From Bacteroidia bacterium (lineage in GTDB: Bacteria; Bacteroidota; Bacteroidia; Cytophagales; JAAEPT01): a stretch of 64,000 bases of DNA. Location of the stretch: contig JAUIJC010000018.1 of NCBI GenBank assembly GCA_030431525.1, positions 1-64,000 of the forward strand, read 5' to 3'. A model generated the notes under the pieces. It searched no databases. It had not been told where the DNA came from and saw only the letters and a list, made by a program, of their open reading frames with translations. Position numbers and translations under genes: made by a program. This document shows positions 16,515 through 28,093 of this stretch, in pieces (the stretch's first letter is position 1; each line of letters opens with the position of its first letter).

Positions 16515-17282
16515 TTAGTGCTGGTGATTATGCTCGTCAGCTTTTTCTCCTCCTTCTTGATTCTCAATATCCAATAGCTCTACCTCAAAGATCAAGGTGC
16601 TGAATGGTTTGATGGAAGGACCTGCTTGCTGAGGACCATAAGCCAAATTCTGTGGGATGAAGAGCTTCCACTTGGAACCTACTGGCATCAATTGCAAAGC
16701 CTCTGTCCAACCAGGAATCACTTGACCAACGCCAAATGAAGCAGGCTGACCACGATCAACTGAACTATCGAAAGTAGTACCGTCGATCAACGTTCCATGG
16801 TAATGTACCTTTACCTTGTCTGAAGCAGTTGGTTTTTCACCATTGCCCTCCGTTAGGATTTGATACTGCAAACCACTTGGCAAGGTAACAACGCCTTCCT
16901 TCTTACCATTCTCAACAAGGAAAGTCTCGTTTTCTTGCTTGTAGCTTTCAGACTCCTGCATCGCCTTTTCCTCCAAGCGCTTACCGTAGTTCTGGAGCAC
17001 CATGGTACCAGTCATCTGGTCCATTACAATGCTTGAATCTTTCAACAAAACGCTACGCATTCCTGCAATGAACGTCTCATAGTTGATCGTCGTTGAATCC
17101 AAACCACGGCTCAGCTGCTGCATAGCCATATTCTGACCCAACGCAAAACTTGCAGAATCCCTGTCGTCAGCAAGTGTCACAGCACTTTCACTTCCAGTTT
17201 TGGAAACTCCTTTTCCTCCTTCTTGACAAGCCACCATGCCAAGACCAGCCATTAGGATGGCGCCTTTTACCAAGTATTTCAT
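16515..17282 (-). CDS. FKBP-type peptidyl-prolyl isomerase, lipoprotein (FkpA/Mip-like), copy 2
   Basis: A 255-residue envelope protein that catalyses cis-trans isomerisation of X-Pro bonds in folding periplasmic or outer-membrane proteins. A lipoprotein signal (MKYLVKGAILMAGLGMVAC) is followed by a helical dimerisation region (about residues 30-130, including DSASFALGQNMAMQ) and a C-terminal FKBP domain. Conserved pocket segments are VKVHYHGTLIDGTTFDSS, VIPGWTEALQLMPVGSKWKLFIP and YGPQQAG..IKPFSTLIFEVELLDI. A His-rich tail (DEHNHQH) ends the protein. ATG 17282 is the signal-peptide start. It is a tandem paralogue of the gene at 17363. Confidence 0.93.
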   Translation of the reverse strand: MKYLVKGAILMAGLGMVACQEGGKGVSKTGSESAVTLADDRDSASFALGQNMAMQQLSRGLDSTTINYETFIAGMRSVLLKDSSIVMDQMTGTMVLQNYGKRLEEKAMQESESYKQENETFLVENGKKEGVVTLPSGLQYQILTEGNGEKPTASDKVKVHYHGTLIDGTTFDSSVDRGQPASFGVGQVIPGWTEALQLMPVGSKWKLFIPQNLAYGPQQAGPSIKPFSTLIFEVELLDIENQEGGEKADEHNHQH

Positions 17283-17362
17283 TTCTTCCTTATTTAAGAA
17301 CTGCGAGAATTTGGACCACAATCATCTAAAAGCGTCCCAACCAAGCAGGTTTTGTTTTTTTC

Positions 17363-18073
17363 TTACTTAACAATCTCAAGCAACTCGACCTGGAAAATCA
17401 GTGTGCTATAAGGCTTAATTTTTCCAGCCTGACGCCCGCCATAACCCAATTCCTGAGGAATATACAGCTCCCATTTGGAACCAACAGGCATTAATTGAAG
17501 AGCCTCCTGCCAGCCCATAATCACCTGACCAACTCCCAAAGTAATCGGTTGACCACGTTCAACAGAGCTGTCAAACACTGTCCCGTCGATCATGGTACCA
17601 TGGTAATGAACCAAAACACGGTCTTTAGGTCCTGGCTTTTCTCCTGCACCTTCTTTTAAGACCTTATACTGCAATCCACTTGGGAGCGCGACCACTCCAG
17701 GGTTGGATTTATTCCCTTCCAAAAAGAGGCGGTTTTCCTCAACGTAAAGCTCCTGCTTCTTCCGCTCAAGCTCTTGAAGCTTTTCAGAATAGGTTTGAAG
17801 AACCAAATCCCCCTCTTCTTTATTCAACAAGGTGGAATCTCCATTCAAAACATCAGAAACCCCTTTGGCGAATGAAGCCCTACTGAATTGGACGGTATCA
17901 ATTTTTTCCAAGAAATCACGACGAGCCACCTCTGCCCCCAAGGCGTAGCTGGCTGAATCCTTTTCCGTAGTTAAAGGAGAAACTGTCTCTTGAGGCGCTG
18001 TCTGTCGGCTTTTACAAGCAAACATGCCACAAGCAATGGCAAGCATGCCTACCAAATATTTCGTTTTCAACAT
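17363..18073 (-). CDS. FKBP-type peptidyl-prolyl isomerase, lipoprotein, copy 1
   Basis: A 236-residue FKBP lipoprotein with the same plan as its neighbour: signal MLKTKYLVGMLAIACGMFAC, an N-terminal helical domain starting near KDSASYALGAEVARRD, a charged linker (ELERKKQELYVEENR) and a C-terminal isomerase domain with VLVHYHGTMIDGTVFDSS, VIMGWQEALQLMPVGSKWELYIP and IKPYSTLIFQVELLEI. The gap to copy 2 is 80 bases without an obvious terminator, so the two are probably co-transcribed. The start was moved to ATG 18073, where the signal peptide begins; the longer frame runs through a terminator. Confidence 0.93.
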   Translation of the reverse strand: MLKTKYLVGMLAIACGMFACKSRQTAPQETVSPLTTEKDSASYALGAEVARRDFLEKIDTVQFSRASFAKGVSDVLNGDSTLLNKEEGDLVLQTYSEKLQELERKKQELYVEENRLFLEGNKSNPGVVALPSGLQYKVLKEGAGEKPGPKDRVLVHYHGTMIDGTVFDSSVERGQPITLGVGQVIMGWQEALQLMPVGSKWELYIPQELGYGGRQAGKIKPYSTLIFQVELLEIVK

Positions 18074-18105
18074 AGCCTGCAAACTTGGGCTAATTCCACC
18101 CAAAA

Positions 18106-18145
18106 ACAAAAGCCGAAAGCGGATTTCTCCACTTTCGGCTTTTGT
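18106..18145 (-). terminator. Terminator of the ABC-F gene
   Basis: ACAAAAGCCGAAAG (18106-18119) and CTTTCGGCTTTTGT (18132-18145) form a 14-bp perfect stem. It overlaps the edge of a heptamer array. Confidence 0.8.
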
Positions 18146-18214
18146 GTAGTACAATGTATCAAGTACAAAGATCCTTTTGATGACTTGGTACTTAGTACGC
18201 TATACTTGGTACTC
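18144..18214. repeat. Heptamer inverted array, TATCAAG/TACTTGG class
   Basis: TGTAGTA CAATGTA TCAAGTA CAAAGAT on the left and CTTGGTA CTTAGTA CGCTATA CTTGGTA CTC on the right, around a short spacer. It lies directly downstream of the ABC-F stop (18218). Confidence 0.7.
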
Positions 18215-18217
18215 AAA

Positions 18218-20159
<1,942 letters not shown>

Positions 20160-20168
<9 letters not shown>

Positions 20169-21902
20169 CACAGCTTCTTGCCAAGCCTTCACCTCATCCT
20201 GAGATGGGTTCTGGAGGTCAAGCTTCATTTTCTTTTTCAATCCGCAAATGTCCTGATGCACTTTGGTATGCTTCGTTTCAACCAACTGCTCAAGCTTTAC
20301 ATAACCAGCTTTCTGCAAAACAGGCACCCATTCCAATGGAACACCGATACCCACATAGTCCTGATCAGAGGCAAACACCTCTTTCTTCTCAGGACGCATC
20401 TGTGGGAAGAACAATACGTCTTGGATAGAGCTAGAGTTGGTCATGATCATGGCCAAACGGTCGATACCGATACCCAAACCTGCGGTTGGCGGCATGCCAT
20501 ACTCCAAGGCACGGAGGAAGTCCTCGTCCAACACCATAGCCTCGTCGTCACCCATATCACGAAGACGCAACTGGTCTTCGAAGCGCTCGCGCTGGTCAAT
20601 CGGGTCGTTCAACTCGGAGAAGGCGTTACAGATTTCCTTACCGTTACAGATTGCCTCAAAGCGCTCCACCATTCCTTCTTTGTCGGAATGTTTCTTCGCC
20701 AATGGTGACATCTCCAATGGATAGTCTGTAATGAAAGTCGGCTGAATCAACAACGGCTCACACTTCTCACCGAAAATCTCGTCGATCAACTTGCCCTTAC
20801 CCATAGTGCCATCCACCTCAACGCCCAATTCTTTGGCCGCCTTGCGGAGAGCAGGCTCATCCATTGCAGAAATGTCCACACCTGTGAAATGCTCAATGGC
20901 CTCAAACATGGTGAAACGCTTCCATGGACGCTCGAAGTTGATTTGGTTTTCACCCACCTGAACGGTGGTAGAACCTGTCAAAGCAATGGCACATTTTTCA
21001 ACCATTTCCTCCACGAGGTTCATCATCCACTCGTAGTCACGGTAAGCAGCATACAACTCCACCTGCGTGAACTCAGGGTTGTGGAAACGAGACATTCCCT
21101 CGTTACGGAAATCCTTGGCAAACTCGAACACGCGGTCAAAACCACCAACGATCAAACGCTTGAGATAAAGCTCATTTGCGATTCGCAAATAGAGTGGCAT
21201 GTCCAAAGTATTGTGATGCGTCTTGAACGGACGTGCAGAAGCACCACCATAAATAGGCTGTAAGATTGGGGTCTCTACCTCCAAGAAAGAACGGTCGATA
21301 AGGTAATTCCTCATCGTCTGCACCATTTTGGTACGCTTACGGAAAGTGTCCTTCACATGAGGGTTCACAATCATATCCGCATAACGCTGACGATAGCGTT
21401 GCTCAGGATCCGTAAAGGCATCCCAAACTTTCACCTCACCAGTTTCCTCATCCTTCTTTTCCTTAGGCAAAGGAAGTGGCTTAAGCGACTTGGACAACAA
21501 GGTCAACTCCTTTACGTGAATGGTCGTCTCACCAACCTGTGTGGTGAACACATAACCCTTCACGCCAATGATGTCACCGATGTCAAGCAACTTCTTGAAG
21601 ACAGTGTTATACAAGGTCTTGTCCTCCCCCTCGCAAATCTCATCACGATTTACATAAATCTGGATACGCCCGTTGGCGTCCTGAATCTCAGCGAAGGAGG
21701 CCTTTCCCTGAATACGGCGGCTCATCAATCGGCCAGCCATGGAAATCTCCTGATAGTCGTTCGGACGCTTCTCAAAGTTCTTGAGGATGTCCTTCGAGTT
21801 AGTGTTTATCTCAAAGCTCTTTGACGGATACGGGTTTATTCCCATTCTCATCAGCTCCTCGCGTTCCTCGCGACGGTGGATCTCCTGTTCGCTCAAGTGC
21901 AT
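20160..21902 (-). CDS. lysS: Lysyl-tRNA synthetase, class II
   Basis: A 580-residue class II LysRS that charges tRNA-Lys. It has an N-terminal OB-fold anticodon-binding domain (about residues 60-150, [20 protein letters not shown]). The catalytic domain shows motif 2 [18 protein letters not shown] near residue 262 and motif 3 [14 protein letters not shown] near 490, followed by [10 protein letters not shown] where most LysRS end. A further tail of about 70 residues ([17 protein letters not shown]...) looks helical, possibly helix-hairpin-helix; similar tails occur in Bacteroidota homologues as I recall. The last codons and TAA lie in a heptamer repeat. Confidence 0.97.
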
Positions 21903-21916
21903 GCCTGTGGACTTTA

Positions 21917-21967
21917 GGTATTGTGTATCATATACAGTGTATTCTTCTCGCGAAACAAATACACCCT
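21917..21967. repeat. Degenerate heptamer array upstream of lysS
   Basis: GGTATTG TGTATCA TATACAG TGTATTC, a TTCTCGCGAA core, then AAATACACCCTACA in inverse. It is a weaker copy of the TATCA-class arrays and lies within the presumed lysS leader. Confidence 0.4.
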
Positions 21968-21992
21968 ACATAATGGTTCTCGAATTAAAGGG

Positions 21993-22000
21993 CAAATATA
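21993..22000 (-). promoter_or_regulatory. -7 element TATATTTG of lysS
   Basis: On the minus strand TATATTTG is an exact TAnnTTTG match about 90 bases ahead of the lysS ATG. No good -33 element is visible. Confidence 0.45.
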
Positions 22001-22141
22001 AGGAGTTGGCGGGGAAGGGGGAATAGAATTATTGAAAAGGGAGAGGAAGTAGGAGTTTTTGTAACTTTTTCGCGACATCATCCACTCTAAACTCAATTGA
22101 GATTTTTTTAAAAAATGATCACCGTCTCCATAAACTAGAAC

Positions 22142-23041
22142 ATGAAGTACTTTGACATCATTAAACCATCACATTCATTTGTGACAAATTATTTAGCTCC
22201 ACTCCTAATACTCATTGGTCAGAGCTCATGTAACAAAGAACAACCTCTCCCTACAAAGCCAATGATTTCATCTCAATCCAAACCTTCCGCAACAAAAGAA
22301 TTAGTTGTATTTCCAAATTACAATACCCTACCTGACGCCAAACTCTGGGCACACAGAACTAATGACATCAGCTCAGCGAATGAAGCTCTTAAACAATTTC
22401 AAGGCATTGAATTCGATGTTGTTTTTGGTGTAAACACGGCTTACTTTGACGTTAGACACGATATTAGCGACACTCCCAAAAACTTAGACCTTCTTTCATT
22501 TTTTGAAGGAATAGACAACCCAAGTGAAAGTTTCTACTGGATTGATTTTAAGAATTGTACTGATTTGAATGTTGAAGAAGCCATTCTCCGACTGAATTTT
22601 GTTTTAGACTCCACTAATCTCAGAAATAGGGTCATCATTGAATCCAGCAATCCATCAGCACTTTCAAAAATTGGAGAAGCTGGATTCTATACAAGTTATT
22701 GGATACCACATTTTATATACAATGAAAACTTTGAGACCACAGAAATGGACGCAAAAAACACATTGCACGAAAATCTGGGCCTATTTCGATTCAACGCCAT
22801 TTCTGCACATTACCCAATGTATAACTACTTAAACCATTTCTTCCCAAAACAAAACATTCACTTATGGACTAATGGTTTGGAAGGAGAACAGGACAAACCC
22901 ATCATTGGTGATTTGGCCCAGAAAGATAACATCCATGTTATCTTGGTGGACTACAAAACAAATTTCCTAAAAGACACATCTCTAGTATTGGGTTTGGAAC
23001 AACCAACAACGACAAGAAAAGCTGCGCTTGAAAATTTTTAG
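22142..23041 (+). CDS. Possible GDPD/PLC-like phosphodiesterase lipoprotein
   Basis: A 299-residue exported protein. Residues 1-30 include a hydrophobic stretch ending GQSSC, an imperfect lipobox. The mature part shows a TIM-barrel-like series: LWAHRTND near residue 69, GIEFDVVF near 87, YFDVRHDI near 99, FYWIDFKN near 126, VIIESSNPSAL near 164, HLWTNGL near 241 and VILVDYKT near 260. The HR, E-x-D and second H match the catalytic layout of glycerophosphodiester phosphodiesterases and PI-PLC relatives. This is by eye, so the family call is tentative. Codon use is AT-rich, like the following genes. Confidence 0.6.
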   Translation: MKYFDIIKPSHSFVTNYLAPLLILIGQSSCNKEQPLPTKPMISSQSKPSATKELVVFPNYNTLPDAKLWAHRTNDISSANEALKQFQGIEFDVVFGVNTAYFDVRHDISDTPKNLDLLSFFEGIDNPSESFYWIDFKNCTDLNVEEAILRLNFVLDSTNLRNRVIIESSNPSALSKIGEAGFYTSYWIPHFIYNENFETTEMDAKNTLHENLGLFRFNAISAHYPMYNYLNHFFPKQNIHLWTNGLEGEQDKPIIGDLAQKDNIHVILVDYKTNFLKDTSLVLGLEQPTTTRKAALENF

Positions 23042-23070
23042 TGCATTCTACGCTACCAAATAGTAGAAGT

Positions 23071-23109
23071 AAAAAGGCTGTTTCAAATCAACATTGAAAC
23101 AGCCTCTTT
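23071..23109. terminator. Bidirectional terminator between convergent genes
   Basis: AGGCTGTTTCAA (23075-23086) pairs with TTGAAACAGCCT (23094-23105), with A and T runs outside. Confidence 0.85.
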
Positions 23110-23140
23110 GCTTAAAAAGAAATTTGTCCTTGCACAGCGA

Positions 23141-24319
23141 TCAAGTCCCTACCTCTATTTTTTTTGTAGAAAAGCTTTTTTGTTCACCCACTATCCAGGT
23201 TTCGAACCTCATAACCCCCTTAGCAAACAGCGTTGCCACCAACACAAAACAAAAGCTGAATACGAATGTCCAAAATGTACTTTCATAGGTTTTTGACAAG
23301 TTGACGAAGGGTCCGCGAAGAAAGCCGTGGATGGCAAATAGGGTCATGGAAATCCCACCGTAAAAGACAACCAAGCTCCATCCAGCTTGGAATTTATTCC
23401 TCAAGAACCGTTCTGCCCATAATCCTCCAATCAACAATACAATTGCACTCCCCAAGAAGGACACGTGCCAAGCCCACTCAAACCAGTTACCCAGCCCCAT
23501 TAGAACTATGCCTCCACAAAAAGCCCAACGGCCCCAAAGCCACCTCACCTTTTCACCAGAACAGGCCAAGAAAATCCCTAGACAAAATTGAGGTAGGTGA
23601 ATGGGAAACAGAGCATAATAATCCAGCCCAAGTCCTTTGGCCATATCCAGCCCATTAGTCAGACCAAAAACAATACTCGCCAATGTAACGATAGCCATTC
23701 CAAATCGAGGGAATTTCTTGTGAATTCCCAATAGTATTGGAAAAAGAACATAGAGTTGAACGATTAGAGAATAGAACCACCATGGGCCGTTGACTGAAAG
23801 AGATTCTTTTGGAATGAAAGCATGTATAAACAATAGTTTCCAGAGCAACGCACGGAAATAGGCCAGATCAGGAACAGTTTCTTTCCTAAACAAAATTAGC
23901 AATAACAACAGACCTATTGCTAGCAAAAAAGTAGGGTAAAGCTTAGACAATCTTTTGACCAAAAAAGATAACCAAGAGTACTTCTTATCCTGATACCCCC
24001 TTGCTAGTCCATAGGCACTCAAAAGCACAAAGAGAGGAACCCCATAATGACCAAAAAAAGAAGATAATGCATTAATCACTAGCCAAGGTTCACTAAAGGT
24101 CTCAAAAACACTGAGAACCTTTTGCCAAAAGGTCTCTCCTTTGTCATAATTAGCTGTTTCCCAACCCAAAAGATGAAAAAGATTTATAGTCTTTTGTCGA
24201 CTAAAATCAAACTCATTTTCTCCTGGCGAAGGATGTACCCAGTGAAAGTAATTATGAAAGGCAATCAATAGAATGCCAAGTCCCTTTAAAAAAATAGTAT
24301 TCTCTCTTGTGACCTGCAT
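23141..24319 (-). CDS. Membrane O-acyltransferase (acyltransferase_3 / OafA-like)
   Basis: A 392-residue protein with about ten membrane helices. The N-terminus FLKGLGILLIAFHNYFHW carries the family's early His, and VPLFVLLSAYGLARGY followed by LVKRLSKLYPTFLLAI is the conserved helix 3 / R-x-x-K-x-Y-P region. The GPWWFYSLIVQLYVLFPIL segment matches the W-F-...-Y-x-x-P motif. Such enzymes acetylate or acylate sugars of surface polymers from the cytoplasmic side. ATG 24319 was preferred to a GTG nine codons upstream. It is convergent with the phosphodiesterase-like gene and divergent from the LtaS-like gene. The substrate is unknown. Confidence 0.88.
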   Translation of the reverse strand: MQVTRENTIFLKGLGILLIAFHNYFHWVHPSPGENEFDFSRQKTINLFHLLGWETANYDKGETFWQKVLSVFETFSEPWLVINALSSFFGHYGVPLFVLLSAYGLARGYQDKKYSWLSFLVKRLSKLYPTFLLAIGLLLLLILFRKETVPDLAYFRALLWKLLFIHAFIPKESLSVNGPWWFYSLIVQLYVLFPILLGIHKKFPRFGMAIVTLASIVFGLTNGLDMAKGLGLDYYALFPIHLPQFCLGIFLACSGEKVRWLWGRWAFCGGIVLMGLGNWFEWAWHVSFLGSAIVLLIGGLWAERFLRNKFQAGWSLVVFYGGISMTLFAIHGFLRGPFVNLSKTYESTFWTFVFSFCFVLVATLFAKGVMRFETWIVGEQKSFSTKKIEVGT

Positions 24320-24392
24320 GAGTTCTAAATATATATCCTTCTTCACCCAGAATAGGGTAATCCCATAACAAACAAATTTCGCTGAATTCCGC

Positions 24393-24400
24393 TATTTTTG
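24393..24400 (+). promoter_or_regulatory. -7 element TATTTTTG of the LtaS-like gene
   Basis: An exact TAnnTTTG match. The ATG at 24467 would follow a leader of about 60 bases. The -33 region is poor (ATTTC near 24375). Confidence 0.5.
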
Positions 24401-24466
24401 CAATATGTTTTCAAAGACAACACACCGCTAACTTACATAAAACCAAGCCTTTTCAGCGCCAGAAAA

Positions 24467-26389
24467 ATGATTTCAAGCCTAAAAAAAAATATCCCATTCT
24501 TTGTATCTATTTTTTTAGCCATCACCACTACCCTCTTTTTCACAAGAGTCTGGGAGTGGTTTTCGCTAAACAACAGGTTCTCTCTATCTCCAGATGAAAG
24601 CCACTTCATTCTTTATGGATTTTCTCATGACCTACTTCTATTTGCCAGCATTGGTGGAGGACTTTTTATAACCTATCTGCTTATTGAAACATTCAACCAC
24701 ACCTTAGCTAAAGGCTTTCTTACGTTTAGCTTTTTAATGGCCTTACTCCTTCATCTGTCCCTATCTCGATATTTTCTGGAAGGCTTGATCCCGTTGGATA
24801 GTGTTGTTTTTTCCTATTCACCAAGCGAACTGTTTGACATCACCACAAAATTTGGAACACTTTCATGGATGGATGGCTTACTCTTCTTCACAACCATTGC
24901 ATTGTTTTTTCTACTTCAAAAGATTTTTGCCAAACGCTCACAGGAAAAACTCTCTCTTGGCATTACTGTCACTTGCCTTTTCCTTCTTTTGGCATCGCCT
25001 TTTTATTCTATTCCTTCCTCTGAATTCGATTCAGAGCGTGAATATCAACTTTACACAAACAAGCTATCCTATTTCACTGCTTCGGTTGGAAATAGCCTAT
25101 TCGAGGAGGATGTTATTAATAAAGAGGATTCGAAAGCTTATCCCTTCTTAAAAAGAGGGGCTCCAAAAAATGTTCTCGGACCCTATTTTCAGTTAGACGA
25201 AAAGACTCCTCCCAACTTGGTCTTTGTGATTGTGGAGAGCCTTTCCCGCACTTTTTCTGGACCAAACGCAAAAATTGGAAGCTTTACACCTTTTTTAGAT
25301 TCTTTGGCTGACCACAGTCTTTACTGGGAAAACTTTCTGAGTAATGCTGAACGAACATTTGGGGTACTCCCAAATAGTTTTGCCTCGCTTCCTGATGGTG
25401 GGAGCCAAGGATTCATGGCCATGGGCGAGAACATGCCTAAACACCATAGCCTATTCACCTTGGCACAGAAAAATTTGGGTTACCACACTGCTTTCTATTA
25501 TGGAAGTTGGAAGACTTTTGATGATATGCACCTCTTCCTGGAACGACAGGAAATGGACCTCATCATGGACTGGAACTACTTTGGGAATAGGTATCAGAAA
25601 ACACCTGGAGATCAAGAAAGTGGATTTACTTGGGGCTTCCCAGACAAGGCCTTGTTTGGTATGTCTTTCATTATGAAAGATTCTCTTCAGCCCAAGACAC
25701 CCTATCTAGATGTTTACCTCACGTTATCCATGCACGGTCCTTTCATGATCCCAGAAGAAAAATATCACCATGCATTTGATGTACACCTAAGCAAACTTGC
25801 AAAAGGGTCCAATGAAGAGGTCTATGATAAAAACCGTAAGCCCTTAACCTGTGTGCTATATACGGATGATGCCTTGAGGTCTTACTTCAAGGAATTCCAA
25901 CAACGAGAGGAATACAAGAACACGATCTTTGTCATCATGGGTGACCATAATATGGGCAACGACATGGTGAAAAGTCCTATTGATCGCTATCATGTCCCTT
26001 TCCTTATTTACAGCCCAATGTTGAAAAAGGCAAAGCGTTTCCCGAACGTCAGTTGCCACAGGGACATCACTCCAACATTCACTGCACTTCTGGAACCATT
26101 CGGCATCAAGAGTCCCAAAAAAGTTTCATGGGTAGGGCAAGAATTGGACACCTCAAGTACTTTCTCCCTAACAAGGGAAATGGCCTTTACACGCACTAAT
26201 CGATCAGTGACAGATTATCTCAAGGGGGAATACTTCCTCTTTGGCGAAAGGCTCTACAAAGTAGGGAATGACTTGGCCTTGGAAAAATCAGAGGTTGACA
26301 GCATTAAAACATCTCTTAATGAGGCGTTGGCAGATTACAAAATGAAGAATACATCTGTTTCTAACTCAATGAGTTTATTTCCAGACTAA
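24467..26389 (+). CDS. LtaS-like phosphoglycerol transferase (sulfatase superfamily)
   Basis: A 640-residue inner-membrane protein with five N-terminal helices (about residues 1-200) and a large extracytoplasmic alkaline-phosphatase/sulfatase-type domain. The catalytic pieces are VIVESLSRTF (metal Glu), NAERTFGVLPNSFASLPDG (the Thr of ERTF as likely nucleophile), TLSMHGPF, YTDDALRSYF and IMGDHNMG (Asp/His metal ligands). Relatives transfer glycerophosphate from phosphatidylglycerol to teichoic acid, or phosphoglycerol to periplasmic glucans. In a Gram-negative the acceptor is probably a surface or periplasmic glycan. ATG 24467 was chosen over an upstream TTG because it follows the promoter. 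A strong terminator ends the unit. Confidence 0.9.
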   Translation: MISSLKKNIPFFVSIFLAITTTLFFTRVWEWFSLNNRFSLSPDESHFILYGFSHDLLLFASIGGGLFITYLLIETFNHTLAKGFLTFSFLMALLLHLSLSRYFLEGLIPLDSVVFSYSPSELFDITTKFGTLSWMDGLLFFTTIALFFLLQKIFAKRSQEKLSLGITVTCLFLLLASPFYSIPSSEFDSEREYQLYTNKLSYFTASVGNSLFEEDVINKEDSKAYPFLKRGAPKNVLGPYFQLDEKTPPNLVFVIVESLSRTFSGPNAKIGSFTPFLDSLADHSLYWENFLSNAERTFGVLPNSFASLPDGGSQGFMAMGENMPKHHSLFTLAQKNLGYHTAFYYGSWKTFDDMHLFLERQEMDLIMDWNYFGNRYQKTPGDQESGFTWGFPDKALFGMSFIMKDSLQPKTPYLDVYLTLSMHGPFMIPEEKYHHAFDVHLSKLAKGSNEEVYDKNRKPLTCVLYTDDALRSYFKEFQQREEYKNTIFVIMGDHNMGNDMVKSPIDRYHVPFLIYSPMLKKAKRFPNVSCHRDITPTFTALLEPFGIKSPKKVSWVGQELDTSSTFSLTREMAFTRTNRSVTDYLKGEYFLFGERLYKVGNDLALEKSEVDSIKTSLNEALADYKMKNTSVSNSMSLFPD

Positions 26390-26402
26390 ATTTTCAAGAA
26401 CC

Positions 26403-26461
26403 CTCAGAAAGCAAAACCCCCATCTATTGTTCTCAAATAGATGGGGGTTTTGCTTTCTGAG
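26403..26461. terminator. Strong bidirectional terminator
   Basis: Perfect 26-bp arms (26403-26428 and 26436-26461) with a 7-base loop contain AAAACCCCCATCTATT and its complement. It lies between the convergent LtaS-like and membrane-protein genes. Confidence 0.9.
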
Positions 26462-26472
26462 CTAATGTAACC

Positions 26473-28071
26473 TTACAGAAATCCCTCTCTTTCTTTTTTC
26501 AGCATATACTCGGCATCTCTCCTCACCATTTCCTCCACCGGAATACCTTCCTTACTGGCCTTCTCCTTAATATTATTCATCCAATTAGCATCTCCCCTAA
26601 TTAAACGCTCATAATCCCTCACTCCTCTATAACCTTTTGGAGAAGGGTGATTCAACTTAGAATAACTTTCTTTCTTCAATCTGAAATACTTTGTATTAAT
26701 CTTCCCTTCCCCCCATGCATTCAACCACCAGGGGACAGATAGAAACTGCCTTTCCGACACATTAATTCCTTCTAATTCATCGTGGTTTTCCACATAAAGT
26801 GTCTGCGTGTTATTTGGACTCCACAGAGACGTCATCATAGTTGTCTCCAATGCAATTCCCCAAGGCACAAGTAAAGTTGATCGATCAAGACTATCTGCAT
26901 GCACATACACTTTGTTAGCACCACTAACAGTACCCTCATGCAACAAGGCTCCAATATAACGTTGGCGCTTAGTATAGGTTCGCTTCGTAATCTTGGCAAT
27001 CCGAACGTAGCCTGAAATAATTAAGACCAATACCAAAATAATTTTAGGTAACTGAAACGACTCTCTACAGACAACTTCCAAAACAAACGGTAAACCTACA
27101 GTTAAGATCAATGGCATATATCGGCTATACATTGCTAAATATGAATCTCCCTGTTTAAAAGCTATACTGGTAATAAACCAAAAAAGAAAATTTGCCACCA
27201 AAATAAACCCAGCCTTAAGGTATTCTCTTCTGAGAATCAGAATTATTAATACGACAATCAGTAAGGCAATAATCACAAAATACTCTCCTCTGCAAAAAAA
27301 CTTGACCGAATTCAACTCTCCAAGCCTAAAGATATCAGTCCCCAACTCCTTGAAGTTATCATAGAACTTCCCTTCTCGGCTTCCTGATTTAGTCATCATC
27401 ATCTTGATGAAGAAAGGAAGAAAAGAGATACCAGCCAGCAAATAATAACGTAGACTTTTAAAGGCTTTCTTATCGAAATACTGAAGGCCAAAAACGAAGA
27501 GAATCAAAAGAATAGAGCCAGGATGAAGCCCAAACAATATGGCAATCAACAATGTAGCAACACCATAGAATACAGGGACATTCACCTTTTTCTCATTGGA
27601 TTCACCGAATTCAGTCCATGCATACAGCAATGAGGAAAAAACAATTACCTGCCAGGTTTCTGAAATACCATGGACAAAGGCATCCGCAACCAAGAAAACA
27701 ATAAGATTGATGACGATACCTGCCCCAACATTCTTTAGACGATAGACACAAATCCACCATGCCAAATAGAACATCAGGAAAAAGGACAGGGAATAGCTTA
27801 CCAGCACAACCCACAGAGGAAGCCCTAACTTAATCGCTGCCAAAGGCAAAAGTTGAGAAAGGAACATACTATAACGCCCATCAAAAATCTCAAACCCCTC
27901 CTTGTTCACCATGGCAAACAACTGGTAGGCCGAGTCAATGTATAAGGTCCGCTCCATAAAGAAGATCAACCCATACACCAATAACACCGCAAACGAAGCG
28001 TGCCCAATTAGACGGTAAATTTTCTCTGTAGAAGCAGATAAACGCTGGGAAACCTGAGCCTGACCAACCAT
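26473..28071 (-). CDS. Polytopic membrane protein, GT-C-like
   Basis: A 532-residue protein with about eleven membrane helices (residues 20-360) and a soluble C-terminal domain of about 170 residues. The first loop holds ERTLYIDSAYQLFAMVNKEGFEIFDGRY, the position where GT-C glycosyltransferases carry their acidic catalytic residues, so a lipid-linked-sugar transferase is plausible. I cannot assign a named family. It lies 22 bases downstream of a GT2 gene in the same direction and ends a cluster of five genes (33014 to 26473) that probably builds or exports one glycan. Confidence 0.75.
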   Translation of the reverse strand: MVGQAQVSQRLSASTEKIYRLIGHASFAVLLVYGLIFFMERTLYIDSAYQLFAMVNKEGFEIFDGRYSMFLSQLLPLAAIKLGLPLWVVLVSYSLSFFLMFYLAWWICVYRLKNVGAGIVINLIVFLVADAFVHGISETWQVIVFSSLLYAWTEFGESNEKKVNVPVFYGVATLLIAILFGLHPGSILLILFVFGLQYFDKKAFKSLRYYLLAGISFLPFFIKMMMTKSGSREGKFYDNFKELGTDIFRLGELNSVKFFCRGEYFVIIALLIVVLIILILRREYLKAGFILVANFLFWFITSIAFKQGDSYLAMYSRYMPLILTVGLPFVLEVVCRESFQLPKIILVLVLIISGYVRIAKITKRTYTKRQRYIGALLHEGTVSGANKVYVHADSLDRSTLLVPWGIALETTMMTSLWSPNNTQTLYVENHDELEGINVSERQFLSVPWWLNAWGEGKINTKYFRLKKESYSKLNHPSPKGYRGVRDYERLIRGDANWMNNIKEKASKEGIPVEEMVRRDAEYMLKKEREGFL

Positions 28072-28093
28072 AACAATTCTAATTCCCTGTGAT

